Shown: positions 38,501 through 48,539 of the stretch, piece by piece | Position numbering within the stretch: the first letter of the stretch is position 1 | How the letters are laid out: each line of letters opens with the position of its first letter | Assembly (NCBI GenBank): GCA_033239525.1 | Contig: BSYO01000004.1 | Coordinates: 3,038,001 to 3,102,000 of the forward strand | Source of the DNA: Nepenthes gracilis | Lineage: Eukaryota; Streptophyta; Magnoliopsida; Caryophyllales; Nepenthaceae | DNA length: 64,000 bases | Direction: 5' to 3' | Translations under genes and position numbers: made by a program | The notes under the pieces: generated by a model | Told to the model about the DNA's origin: nothing | What the model saw: only the letters and a program-made list of their open reading frames with translations | The model's database searches: none

Positions 38501-41500
38501 CCCACGTCGATGGTTCCTTCTTTTTGGCCGTTTGGCTTTTTTTGCCCTTGTGAGCCGTCCGCCAAGTAATCGAGGTAAGGTGTCATCCGAGTTTTCCGCC
38601 TGGGATGGCCTCCCCCGGCTTGCCGGAGCGCCTAGGATCTCCCGCATGTCCCCTCGAGTAATTGATTTTGGCAGCCGCTCATGAGTCTTCCAGCTTCCCG
38701 ATTTTGATGTGAACAAGGTTTAGTTTTCAAAACCTTGAATCATTTCTCTTTGCCTTAGCCAAGTATTTGTGAGCGGGTTGTTTGCTTGAAACCGTGCATG
38801 AGCAACAAACTTCCCCGGCGGAGCACTCAATCCTCGAATATCCATTGTTGGTCGGAAAGTCGAGTTTGTGTATTTTATCTCAAACCCGCGGGAGTTGCGA
38901 ACAACTCCCGCGCCACCGCCCAAGTCCATGACGATCCGTCTGGAGCACCCATGAAATGTTCTTCATCTTTTGGTATTTCCTCACGAGAGTCGATCGTGGT
39001 CTCGACAAGGAAGTGCAACCTTTATGCAGGCCTGGGTTGGAATTATCAAATGCGCCCAACTCGATGGCCCATTTCACCAACCTTCCCGAAACATCGCTTC
39101 GTGGTTTTCAACGGTTGATCAGCCGAGGACCACTGTTCGATGGGCCTCGAAGTAAAGTAAGGCCTTTCGCGCGGAGGATATTAGCGCCAAGGCCAATTTT
39201 TCTCAAGAGTAGCGAGTTTCGGGGCCGGCCAACATTTTGCTCACGTAGTAGGCCAGGCGGCCAGCGGCCTGTGTCTGCCGCCAAGGATGGCGGCGCGGTT
39301 TCCGATGTAGCGAGGTAGAGGTATAACCTCCTCCCAACCTCCTGATACTGATAGCGGCGGTGATTCTTTAATTCTTAAGGGACTCCACCGTCCATAACTG
39401 TTGGACTTTTCGCGTAAGGCCTCAAGAAGGGCATTTGTATACTTAGGAAGCGAGACCCCATTGAGCCTGTTCTTTACGCTCCGCGGCGGTGCCATGTCGG
39501 CAAGTGCTTTAATTTTTTTCTTGTTCGCCTCGATTCCTCGCTGGAAACGATAGAAACCTAAAACTATTTAAGCTACTCCGAAGACGCATTTATGCGGGGT
39601 TGAAGCTTCAGATGTCTACGAGAACTTCAAACACTCTTTAGGTCGCGTATGTGGTGCCTATGACCCCGAGCATGTCGCCGACGTAGACCTCCATGTTACG
39701 GCGATTTGGTTCTCAAACATCTTGTTAACTAGCCAGCAATGAGTCGCCTAACGTTCTTAGGCCGAAGGGCATTACTTTAACAATAGGTGCCTGGTCCGTC
39801 ATGAACAGGTATGCTCTAGGGACTCATTCGAATCTGAATAGGAATAGGCGTCCATGAAAGCCGTCGCTCCTGAGTCGACTACTATTCGGGCAAGGGAAAG
39901 TCGGCCTCGTGCCTTGTTGGCACGCGGTGAAGTCGACGCATTCTCCACTTCCCCTTATTTTTCTTAACGAGTACTACATTAGAGAGCCAATCGGTATTGA
40001 CTTCCTAATGAATCCTGCGTCCAGACTTTTTTCACCTCCTCTCGGATGGCGATAAGTTTTTCAACTGAGTGGTTCCTCCGCTGTTTTTCGAGATCAAGGC
40101 CCGGAGGACCGTTGTCTCGGCCGAGATTCATGTACATGTCCAGAAAGCTTCTTTCCACGTCGCGCGGTAGCACCGAGTGAGAGCGCCAACTGAGACACTT
40201 ATTCTGGTTCGCCCGGTGAAGTGGGATCGGTCCGTGGCTTCACGCCGCGCTGCCTCGTCCCATGGTCGAGCTCCCAATGCATTGCCGCTCGGGCGATTCG
40301 GGCCACTAATCCGGCCCAAGCTTGGCCTCTCCGACACCATAAGGTGTAAACTTTATTTTAAGGTGTGGGATTGATGTAACCGCCTAAACATGTCAGGGTA
40401 CGGCTTGCATATTGCTTAAGAGGAGGTCGGCACCAACTTTATGCCATTGTCGTGCCTGTGGTCACCTTCTAGTTGGATTGTTCCTTGCACTTGGTTCGTT
40501 ATCAAGGCCGTATAAAGGCCCTTCGAGTTTTAGTTGATTCTTTTTAGTCCCATAAAGAATGCTGTCATCTCTTGAGCTTCTATTTCGCTTTCACCGGTAG
40601 TCATCACCACCATCCTAAACGATGGCAAATTACAAGAGGGTCGGCAGGGGAAATAACATGGTTAGAATCACACTCGGGAAGGCGTGATGTCGTCCCGAAT
40701 TCTCTTCTTCCTCCCAAATCCTTGTAGTCCGCAGGATTTTGGCGGGTCGGGTGGTGATCATGTTAACCGCCCCCGCCGCTGATCTGTTTTCGGGCGGAGA
40801 AGGCTCCTCGGCCTTACTATTGATCAGGTCCTCGATGAACCTTGTCCGCGCGGACCGCCTCCTCAATCTCCCTTTGCGGTCAATCCTCGGTTGAATGGCC
40901 GGCGGAGCGATGATAATCACAATATTCGACTGGTTTCCCGAGTCCTTTTTTCGCACAGGCCACTTCAGGAATTTTCCTCACTGATGCTATGAGGGCGTTA
41001 GCGCGTATCATTCGGGGCGTAAAGCGGTGGGCCCGTAATCTCAATCGGCCCCGACGCACCTGTTCTCGCCCCATGAACTCTCTTCCTTCTCGCCGAGGCC
41101 GATCCACCTCCTTTTGCCTCGTTTTCACTTAGGCCCTAATAGATTACGGAACGTTGCGGGATTTTGGTGGGCGATATAACATCGCCCGAGGAAGTAAGAG
41201 CCGATGAAGGCCGCCCAACTTCATCTCCTCGAGATTCTGGGGATCCTTCGGCCTCGGCCACGCCCCGATCCAGAAGCGCCGCTGGGTTCTCTCCCGGCTT
41301 TTTGATGTGGAGAGATGCCACCTCTCTCTTCCGTCGGCTCGACGCATTTGGAAAGAGATCTGGAGCACGAAGGGAGATGATGAAACCCTTCTCCCTTGAC
41401 TGAGAGGGAAGCATCGGACAGAGTCCTCCAACCTTGCAGGACTCGAGAATGCGGAAGTGATGGAGCCCACTGATCACTCCCCATCGTATGAGCGAAGTTG

Positions 41501-43942
41501 GCATCTTGAACTTTGACGGACTTTGCCCAGATCTCCGTAGTGAGGAGACATACTCTAAGGTTAACACGCGGTTCGGTTTGCTCCACTCGCGGCTCGGCGA
41601 GTGGTCGATCTTTTCGAGTTTGAGGTAATCCCTCAACTCGAGGGTGATCCCGTCCCGGAGGCTCGCTCTCCAGACGCTCTTGATTCTCGAATACCGAGGA
41701 TTCCTTCGCTCGGCTCTCTCTCGGGACGTGCTCCGGAGGCGTCACCAATTACAACGCTTAGTATTTCCTGCTTTGGGGCCTCTTCGGCGCCTTCTTTCTT
41801 TGCCACCCCTAATGGTGGCCGGAGCTGAATGGTAATGGAGCCGACATTAACGGGCGCAACCTTGTTGGCCCTCATCTCCTCCACCCGCAGTCAAATGGCG
41901 GGGAGTCAACTATATCCCGGCTGACCGGACATCGCAGCAGGTCCCTGGCCTGGTGGATCAACGTTATTGCGCTCTTGTAATGCAATTGTAAAGAAAGGGT
42001 GAAGAAGAGTCTTTTCTCTTTGGTGGTAGGCTTTTTGTTAGCGATTCCCACAGCGGGCGCCAATGATGCTCCTGGATCCAGTTCTGATTCTTCCGGATGG
42101 CTTGAACCGCCCGCTTCACCGAGTACGAATCTTTCCACTAAACAAACGAGAGGTCGGATATAATTATGTAACCCCACCGATAACACTGACGCTAAGTCAC
42201 CAATCAATCTTCAAATGAAGGAACTGTAGAGAAAAGAAAGCTATCGAGAGGAATGGAGTGTCTTGCTCCGGATGTCGAAAAAGGCGCAAGTCCTTTCTCG
42301 TAAAAGTTTAATCGTTGCCTTGGAGTTGAGTGTGCTTGAGGGTTTGGCCGGGGACCCGGAGCTTGTTTCTCGGGAGCACTTAGGTTTTCTCTCTCTATAA
42401 ACAGAAAGAGTCTCTAGTATGCAAGTGTTCGGGAGAGAGTTTTGGAAGGCGTCAATGTGTGCATCCTTGTGTCCATGCCTTCTGATCCAGACCTCTTTTT
42501 ATGGCAAAGATGGTGATCTTCTTCTTTGGGAAGGAATCATCCTTATTGTGATCTGTTCCTTCCGGAGGAGGCCGAGGCCTCGCGCCCATTGTGGTGGATT
42601 GTTTTCTTAGCAAAACCACTTATTTTGTTACTGGAGGTTTCGCCTCCAAGGAGTTGGAAGATCCGGCCTTCCTTATTTGAAGGGCGCTATCTTGCCGATA
42701 TTCCCTTTAAGATCGTGGAATATCCTGAAGATCGTGTTTTTGTTATGGTGATGGGCCTAAACGGCCATTATTTTGAGCCCAATGTGCGAGAGAGGACTCG
42801 GCGCCAACGGGGGCCGACGCTTTGTTGGCCGCCCTGCATTCCCAGTTTGGACTCCATTCGGGCTATGGGCCGGTAGTCGAGATTATCAGAAGGGCCTCGT
42901 TTGCCCAGCATGTAGGGAAAGGAGGACGGCCAACATTTCATTGACCGTGGGGCCGCCTTCGTGGAGTACGAAGAGAGTGGCGGGCGGCCAATCGATGATG
43001 GGCCTCGTATGGAATAGGCCCGTTAGTGTTGCAAAATGATAAAATGGGTCAACGCCGTCGTTTGTAAGGAGGGGATATGGTCATGTGGCGTTGGCCAACG
43101 CCGACGCTGACCTTTGGCCTTTTTTATCCCATCCTCTTATTTTTAAAAACGCCGACGGCCTTAATGGGTTTTTGACCTTTCTTCGCCACCAAATATTCTG
43201 TCAAATATATATTCTATATGATAAAAATATATATTATAATAAATAATAATTTAGAATAATATATGTATTATACATATGATGGGTACTGCTAATAGGCCAA
43301 TTCATAACAAGACCCAACAAAGATCATCAAAGCCCGGAATGAACAGCCCAAAACAAGCAAAGATTCCTTCAGATAATTTTCCACGTCTTGCTCTGAGAAA
43401 ATCGGGTCAGAATCGATTGAACAAAGTTGTTCTTATTCGTGTGAAACCACCCCTTACTATTATAAATACTTTGCCAGCATCCAACAACAAAGGAGGGAGA
43501 AAAGAAAAAAAGAAAAAAGAAATGCAGGCATTCCAAAAGGAAATCGGTCTCATGCGAGACTTATTATCTAATACACATCATGAAAAGAAGCATAGAAGCC
43601 ATCTCTCTGTCAAAATGCAATATAACATTATATTCCCAAGCTAAACACCTTTTACCAAACTAATACTACTGCATCTTTCACTTTATTTGAGAAAGATGTA
43701 TTGACTTGAGCGTTGGAGAGCTTATTAGGAAACAATTCCGTCTGTTCTCTGATTCTCTCGTTTTTTGTTGTATTGTATAGGATTCAGGTCTGGAAGAATG
43801 GTGACTGGATCAGGACGAGTTCAACTCGGGTTTAGAGACGCAACAATATATTTTATAATATCCCATATATATATATATATTTTTTCCTTGAATAAGGGTA
43901 AAAAGGTCATTATGATAAATTTCAATCTTATTCCTCATACTA

Positions 43943-43976
<34 letters not shown>

Positions 43977-46900
43977 AAAAAGAATATTTTTTTCCTTGAA
44001 TAAGAGTAAAAAGGTCATTACGATAAATTTCAATCTTATTCCTCATACTATTCTACAAATCAAATATTGAATACTAATTTTTAACTTATTCTATTTCAAT
44101 AACCAAATATGGGAATAATAATTTTCAACTCTATTCCCATCCTATTCTATTATCTAGAAATAACTATTCTGTTCCCATCTTATTCTATTCCAATAATCAA
44201 ACGTACCATAAGTCTTTTATAATAAAAAACATTTCAAGTTATTTCTTTAACTCACTAATTTGGGAGGCAATTTGTTTTATAATATGCATGTCATCTACGT
44301 AGACCAAAAGGATAACAAAATCCTCTTCCAATAACCTTTGGAGAAAGGCGCAATGGTCCTAGGTAGTCCTTTGGTAGCCTTGATCCACCGTCAATGACTT
44401 GAATTTTTTGTACAATTGCCCAGGAGCCTGCTTTAGTCTGTAAAGACTGTTCTTCAAACGATATATTTGATACTCATTCTCCTTAGCTCAAAACCCTTCC
44501 TATTGCTCCATATAATTTTTCTCATCGAGATCATTATGGGGAAAAGTTGTCTGCACATCTAGTTCTTTAATCTCTAGATCAAGGGTTGCGGCTAATCCGA
44601 GAACAAATTGAATGGAAAATATCTTTACAACGAGAGAAAAAATCTCCTCAAAATCAATATCTTTTCGTTAGACAAACTCTTTCACAACCAATCTCGTCTT
44701 GTATCTTGGTTGAGGGTTATTCTCGTCGGATTTCAACCAGAAAATCCACTTAATCTTCAATGGTTGTTTGCTCTTAGGCAATTTGTTAAGCTCAAAAGTA
44801 TGATTTTTATGCAAAGACTTTATCTCGTCTTACATGACATCCATCCACTCCGTCTTATGGTTATCCTCCATAGCCTTATGAAAGTATTCGAGCTCTCCGC
44901 CTTCGATAAGTAACATATACTCGTCGGTCGATAAGTGTAAAGAGAAATATTGATCTCTCATAAATTATCAAAGTGGGATAGTCGGTGTAGGTTCGGGTTA
45001 AACAACATTCATGATTATTTTCATCAATATCATCCACCTCAACACAAGTGTGAATCTCATCCTCTCTATCGCCTTCATGATCACCCCGAGTATCATCTTT
45101 AACTTGAATTTGTATCGATGTTAATGGTATAGGATCCGTATTGCAAAGGCAATCGTTGTCATTGTTGGAGATCACCTTCTCCACTTAGCCAATATCCTTA
45201 ATGTCCTCGTCTTCAATGAATACCACATCTCTAGGCCTCACAAGTTTTTTCTCTATCGGATTATAGAATCGATAGTCAAATTTATTTTCCTTATTGCCGA
45301 GAAAGATGCATTATTGTGTCTTCATATAGCTTGTACCTTTGGTGCCTTAGAACATGGACAAAGAATTGCACCCAAATACGCCCAGTGATTGTAAGAGGCT
45401 TCCTTTTTTAACCACACCTTGTTGGGCACATCACCGTTTATGGGACCGTTAGATGAGAGATTGATTACATGAGTCACAGTATTGAAGGCTTTTCCCCATA
45501 ATAAGTCGGAGGGCTTTACTTCCAAAAGTGCACAACAAACTTTCTCAATCAATATCCATTTCATCATCGTGGCCACTCTATTGAGTTGTGGTGTCTTTTG
45601 GTATCACATCCCATGCAACCGGCAATATTAGTCAAATGCCCCGATGTATTCTCCTCTAGTGTCACTCTAGACACACTGTAGCTTTTTTTTCAAGTTGCCT
45701 TTTGACCAAGGTATGAAGTTGCTTGAAGACATCAAAAGCTTGATTCTTTATTTTAAGGGATACACATACAATTTTCTTGAGCAATCATCAATGAACATTA
45801 TATAATAAAGTGCCCCATTGAGTGTTTTTACTTTGAGAGGACCACATATATCGGTATACATAAGCTTGAAAAGATTCGCCTTCTTTGTAAATGAGCTTTC
45901 ATGGAATGAAACTCTCTGTTGCTTCTCGGCCATATAATGAGGACACATCTTTAACTTTGCCTCCTTTACACCTAGAAGAAGGTTCTTCCTTACTAAGTAA
46001 TCGAGCCTCGTCTCGCTCGTATGGTTAAGACACTTATGCTATAGATTGGAAGACTTATCACTCTCAGCCACATTCACACCTCTGTTTGAGATTGAGGATT
46101 ATAACATGTACATGCTAGAAAGCTTCTTTCCACGTGCCACTGTCAGAGAACCTCTAGTAAGTTTTCACGTGCCCTCGCAGAATGCATTGCAGAACCACTT
46201 ATCATCAAGCTTGCTAGCCAAATTAATATTCAATCGGATATTCAGGACATGTCATACATTCTTTAATACCAACTTTATGCCATTGTCAGTAGTCAAACGC
46301 ACGTCTCCGAAACCCACAATTTGAGATAAGCTGTCATTACTCCTATTTAATACTCCGAAATTATCGAGAGTATAGGATATGAAGAATTCCCTTCTAAATG
46401 TTAGCTGATTGATGCACCACTATTGATCACCTAGTTTGGTTTGTGATTGGTCACATTGATTACATCTTTGCACATGACAAGAATACTGGACTTAGTAACA
46501 ACTAAAGTTCTCTCATCGTCCTGTGATTTCTCAGTCTTCCTTTTGCCGCCATCTCCTTTAACATGTTTTCACTTATAATAGTACTTCTTGATATAACATT
46601 TCTTCTTGCAATTGTGGCATTTGAGATTTTGATACCTTGGTTTCGCTTTGCTCCAACTCTTCTCACCCGATTTGGAACTTTTTCTCTTGTCCCTTCCCCG
46701 TGACTCTGAGAGTAGTGCTTCGGAATGCGAGAATTTGGAGCCTTGCGACCTCCTATTTTTCTCATCAGTGGGGACTGCATCCTTGGCTACTCTAAGGTTA
46801 CTACACCGTTACAAGCGATGTTGTAATGATGATCCGAATTACCTTTTATGAATCCAGTGGTGTGGTCAACAATTACAAGCTTAGTAACTTATCATCGAAT

Positions 46901-48539
46901 TTAATGCCACTTAATTGGTTAACACAACCTTAAAACTCATTGAGATGATCAACTATAGAATCGCCTTCTCGGTACCTAACTTGGATCAACTTTATCAGGT
47001 AATGCAATTGTTACCTGTCTTCAAAGAATAAAGCATTTCAAGCTCCTCCATAGTGCTTTTGCGTGTTTTCCATTGCGGATATAATTATAGATACCATTTT
47101 TAACAAATTGTCGAATATATCCACAAACTTGTTCACGTTTAAAAGTTTAATCTTCATCAAATTATGATTCAAGCTTTTGGATAATAAACATCAGAATATG
47201 TATTGTTTTAACAAATAATAGACATTTCATCTTGCTCCTTCATATGTTATAGTTCGTGACATTTAAGCAAATTATTTTGTTACCTCGCTCCATCAGTTCA
47301 AACAAATTTAACACAATAACCTGAAATCCCTCTCTAATATTATTTGTTGGGTTCAGGTCATCAAAGCTTTATTCGCAAAGTTAAGATTTAATCTCTACGA
47401 GGATCCTTTTAGGACCCTTCATTTGGACCCACGAGATGGCAATATGATGACATACAATAGCAAAATGATAATCGTAACAATAAGGCACAGCATTTTATAT
47501 GGTTTTTTATCTCATTTTTAAATGGGTTTTTCACATAAAATATTCTGTATTATTATTGTGATTATCATTTCACTGTTGTGTGTTATCGTATTGCCTTTTT
47601 GCGGGTCCAAACAAAAGGTTCAGAAAGAATCCTTGTGGATATTGGTTTTTGAGTATGTGAACAAAGCTTTTGTGTCCTGAATCCAGTAAGGTGGTATCAG
47701 AGAACCCAACAAGATGATGATTTGCTAGTATAGATATTTGAGTTTGTAAAACAATGCACTTTTAAACCTTACCACTTATGGGATAGAAAGCATTGGATCA
47801 AGTGACTACAGGATTATTTCAAGCTTAAAACTGTCTTCTGATACCTGATTGTTGGCCAGTTTATTAGTGTTTGGTAAATTCCTTGACACCCCGGTTTCTC
47901 ACTGACAGAAAATCTGGTGCTGGTCCTCTATCCACCAAAGAACCGTTCTTATGTTAATCTTAAACTCATTAAAAGTACTTAATTGTTGTCTCTGATGATA
48001 TGCATTTTATGTCATATGGCTTAGTAAAAGTGGGAAATTCTTTTATCCACTAAATGAATATTCCAATAATATCAGGGAAAAAATGGTCTCCTATCCTTTT
48101 ATTGTTATCTGCATTTGTAAATTTATCAAGCTGTGCATGGTTTGATTATGTGGTAGTGTTAGCAATGTAGGGCTATGAAAATTTGCTCGAAACTTGGTAT
48201 GGAAATTCCCTCTTAGCAATGCAGGAATAAGCATATTTAGATCCTATTCTCTCCCGATCTCATAACATCAGAGTTTTGTGCATTATTAGTCTCTTTTTTG
48301 GTGAATTGTAGAATTTTGGCAAAGAAAGAAAATTGAAGGCAGCCGAGTAGAAGGTTGAATGTTTTGACAAGCTGTGATGTGCTTATTAGATGCATGAGAT
48401 CATCGAGTTTTGCTATCAATCTCCCGTGATCTGACATTGAATTGGTTTCTGTGGGATTGATGATGTAGGGTGCATGGCTGCCCTGGATGCTGAGCATTAC
48501 TTGCAGGAGTTAGGATGTCAAGACGGGAAGACTGATTGA
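29595..48539 (+). CDS. NADPH-dependent thioredoxin reductase, NTRA/NTRB type (2 exons)
   Basis: This flavoenzyme uses NADPH to reduce h-type thioredoxins in the cytosol or mitochondria. Exon 1 is 29595-30513 and exon 2 is 48469-48539, joined in phase 1 with GT-AG ends; the product is 329 residues, the usual length for the short form. Motifs: FAD-binding GSGPAA at 17-22, [15 protein letters not shown] at 50-64, the redox pair CAVC at 146-149, NADPH-binding GGGDSA at 165-170 with HRRDTFRAS at 188-196, the second FAD motif [16 protein letters not shown] at 285-300, and the C-terminal [15 protein letters not shown]. All catalytic residues are intact and neither exon has a stop. The intron is about 17,955 bases and full of nested transposons; the exon 2 reading fixes the splice. 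Plant NTRA/B genes can also make a longer mitochondrial form from an upstream start, which I could not confirm. Confidence 0.92.
31581..32125 (-). repeat. 3' LTR of the copia element
   Basis: On the + strand it starts TGTTGGGTTCAGGTCACCAA and ends GTTAGCA; the first 180 bases match the region at 47345-47500. To its right CACCTATACCCCTCAC is purine-rich on the element's strand and could be the polypurine tract, which sets the right edge. That edge is the less certain one. Confidence 0.6.
32400..33281 (-). pseudogene. Copia reverse transcriptase end and RNase H, decayed
   Basis: The - strand reads [14 protein letters not shown], then [15 protein letters not shown] and ICTRSDI, which are the conserved blocks between reverse transcriptase and RNase H of plant copia polyproteins. 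Further on it reads [14 protein letters not shown] and GSDIMTN, the end of RNase H. Several frame changes and stops break it. It is the continuation of the reading frame cut at 44212. Confidence 0.75.
33585..34691 (-). repeat. 3' LTR of the Tat gypsy element
   Basis: It begins TGATACTGATCCGACTTC directly after AATAT and shares long stretches with 42064-43203, for example TAAACAAACGAGAGGTCGG, GAAAGAGTCTCTAGTATGCA and TATTCCCTTTAAGATCGTGG. The right edge near 34691 is set by the end of similarity and may be off by some bases. The two LTRs differ at many sites and by several indels, so the insertion is not recent. Confidence 0.75.
35232..36670 (+). pseudogene. Possible antisense ORF remnant of the Tat element
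   Basis: On the strand opposite to gag-pol, 36548-36670 reads [20 protein letters not shown] and continues as NKRLAGQAT, a charged heptad-like stretch typical of a coiled coil. Upstream, 35630-35810 gives a second basic piece with [20 protein letters not shown]. Tat-lineage elements are known to carry an antisense ORF of the 'putative gypsy-type transposon' family in this place, with a coiled-coil end. The reading is broken by stops and frame changes, and the assignment is an inference. Confidence 0.35.
37222..37413. repeat. Degenerate short tandem repeat in the Tat element
   Basis: Six copies of a unit starting like CACTGGATGACCAAGGTTT begin near 37223, 37280, 37307, 37340, 37364 and 37396, spaced 24 to 57 bases. 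Variants include ACTGATGACCAAGTTT and ACCTAGATGACGGGTTT. Tandem arrays in this region of Tat elements have been proposed as seeds of satellite DNA. Confidence 0.6.
37900..40620 (-). pseudogene. Tat gypsy pol (reverse transcriptase, RNase H, integrase), decayed
   Basis: On the - strand, [13 protein letters not shown] and [16 protein letters not shown] (40173-39979) lead to [20 protein letters not shown], the start of reverse transcriptase. The catalytic YVDD box reads YVGDM at 39671-39685, so one catalytic aspartate is lost. [20 protein letters not shown] follows near 39500, then RNase H (39250-38780, with DLGGGAGVV) and integrase (38300-37900, with [10 protein letters not shown] and near-target motifs). 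Frame changes occur every few hundred bases. Confidence 0.75.
40630..42046 (-). pseudogene. Tat gypsy gag, decayed
   Basis: The - strand gives several overlapping pieces of one gag. The best landmark is [16 protein letters not shown] near 40880-40930, the CxxH-type block of Tat gag, followed by a RRGRLRR-type stretch and then AAGAVNMI, which is typical of this lineage. The N-terminal part (42000-41140) is rich in Pro, Arg and Glu and is spread over three frames. Confidence 0.7.
42044..42063 (-). other. Primer-binding site of the Tat gypsy element
   Basis: On the - strand TTGGCGCCCGCTGTGGGAAT follows directly after the end of the 5' LTR. It matches the (T)TTGGCGCC...GTGGG form usual in Tat-type elements and fixes the LTR inner edge at 42064. 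Confidence 0.8.
42064..43203 (-). repeat. 5' LTR of the Tat gypsy element
   Basis: This 1140 bp LTR begins TGATGCTCCTGGATCC at the primer-site side and ends AATATTCTGTCA before the AATAT duplication. It shares long diverged stretches with the LTR at 33585. Confidence 0.8.
43260..43830 (+). mobile_element. Possible gypsy LTR and primer-site fragment inside the TIR element
   Basis: On the + strand there is a core promoter-like CCTTACTATTATAAATACTT, then a CAACAACAAAGG leader and, near 43729-43745, AAACAATTCCGTCTGTTCTC, which resembles a worn TTTGGCGCCGTCTGTGGGA primer site. GGAAGAATGGTGACTGGATC follows, as in a gag start. It resembles the layout of the LTR at 61199-62291. No coding region follows. 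Confidence 0.35.
43881..44053. repeat. Tandem duplication with AT-rich spacer in the TIR element
   Basis: 43881-43945 and 43988-44053 are nearly identical (TTTTTCCTTGAATAAG through TCTTATTCCTCATACTATTC), offset by about 107 bases and separated by a (TA)n run at 43947-43975. Confidence 0.85.
44212..47330 (-). pseudogene. Copia gag, protease, integrase and reverse transcriptase, decayed
   Basis: From high to low coordinates on the - strand: gag ([19 protein letters not shown], near 46960) and a zinc-knuckle block (CHNCKKKCY, near 46610); protease with VINSGAS in place of VxDSGAS (near 46415); integrase ([20 protein letters not shown], 45948-45748, then [16 protein letters not shown] near 45470); and reverse transcriptase ([28 protein letters not shown], and an intact YVDDM at 44287-44301). 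Stops and frame changes interrupt it throughout. The order PR-INT-RT is diagnostic of Ty1/copia, and the sequence blocks resemble Tnt1-type elements. Confidence 0.85.
47332..47342 (-). other. Decayed primer-binding site of the copia element
   Basis: On the - strand TAATATTAGAG lies two bases after the LTR end. It differs from the tRNA-Met site TGGTATCAGAG by three transitions (two G to A, one C to T), as expected from deamination of methylated DNA. Confidence 0.5.
47345..47688. repeat. Palindrome of two copia LTR ends facing each other
   Basis: The left arm (47345-47500) and right arm (47532-47688) are inverted copies of the terminal 156 or so bases of the copia LTR, with a 31-base spacer. 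Compare TTTGGACCCACGAGATGGCAA in the left arm with TTTGGACCCGCAAAAAGGCAA when the right arm is read in reverse. The left arm belongs to the - strand element; the right arm ends at a + strand primer site. In intron RNA the arms could pair into a long, imperfect hairpin. Confidence 0.8.
47532..47720 (+). mobile_element. Copia LTR end with intact primer-binding site, + orientation
   Basis: The LTR end stops near AATCCAGTA (47688) and three bases later TGGTATCAGAG (47692-47702) gives a perfect tRNA-Met primer site. The following sequence has no recognisable gag, so only the start of a second, oppositely oriented copia copy remains. Confidence 0.65.

Larger units (their letters stand above)
33585..43203 (-). 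mobile_element. Ty3/gypsy retrotransposon of the Tat lineage, degenerate, 9.6 kb
   Basis: This is the youngest of the three nested layers. It is flanked by a perfect AATAT duplication (33580-33584 and 43204-43208) and carries two related LTRs (33585 to about 34691, and 42064-43203). The primer-binding site next to the right LTR reads TTGGCGCCCGCTGTGGGAAT on the - strand. Gag and pol follow on the - strand down to about 37900, then about 3 kb without pol coding, as usual in Tat elements. Order of domains is protease region, reverse transcriptase, RNase H, integrase. Frameshifts and stops are frequent. It is GC-richer than its AT-rich host and stands out by composition alone. Confidence 0.85.
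33285..44208. mobile_element. TIR DNA element, PIF/Harbinger-like, inserted in copia pol and carrying later insertions
   Basis: The element is flanked by TAA at 33282-33284 and 44209-44211. Its ends form imperfect inverted repeats of about 27 bases (AGTTACTTTTAGTTGATGGG at the left; TGGTACGTTTGATTATTGGA when the right end is read inward). Leaving out the element and one TAA puts the copia pol frame back in register across the junction, which fixes the boundaries well. A three-base TWA duplication points to PIF/Harbinger. Without the gypsy insertion it is about 1.3 kb. It has no transposase, so it is non-autonomous. Related ends appear at 25350-25540 and 52030. Confidence 0.65.
31581..47500 (-). 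mobile_element. Ty1/copia retrotransposon, Tnt1-like, degenerate and split by later insertions
   Basis: This is the oldest of three nested elements in the thioredoxin reductase intron. On the - strand its parts run from high to low coordinates: 5' LTR end (47345-47500, truncated), a decayed tRNA-Met primer site (47332-47342), gag, protease, integrase and reverse transcriptase (47330-44212), a foreign insertion (33285-44208), then the end of reverse transcriptase and RNase H (33281-32400) and the 3' LTR (31581-32125). The two LTR copies share the start TGTTGGGTTCAGGTC on the + strand. Many stops and frameshifts show it is inactive. No target duplication could be identified because the right end is rearranged. 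Confidence 0.8.

Noticed and set aside
43276..43644. A 122-residue + strand ORF, Lys- and Arg-rich
   Set aside because: It overlaps an LTR-like promoter and leader region, has no recognisable domain, and is better explained as retroelement non-coding DNA.
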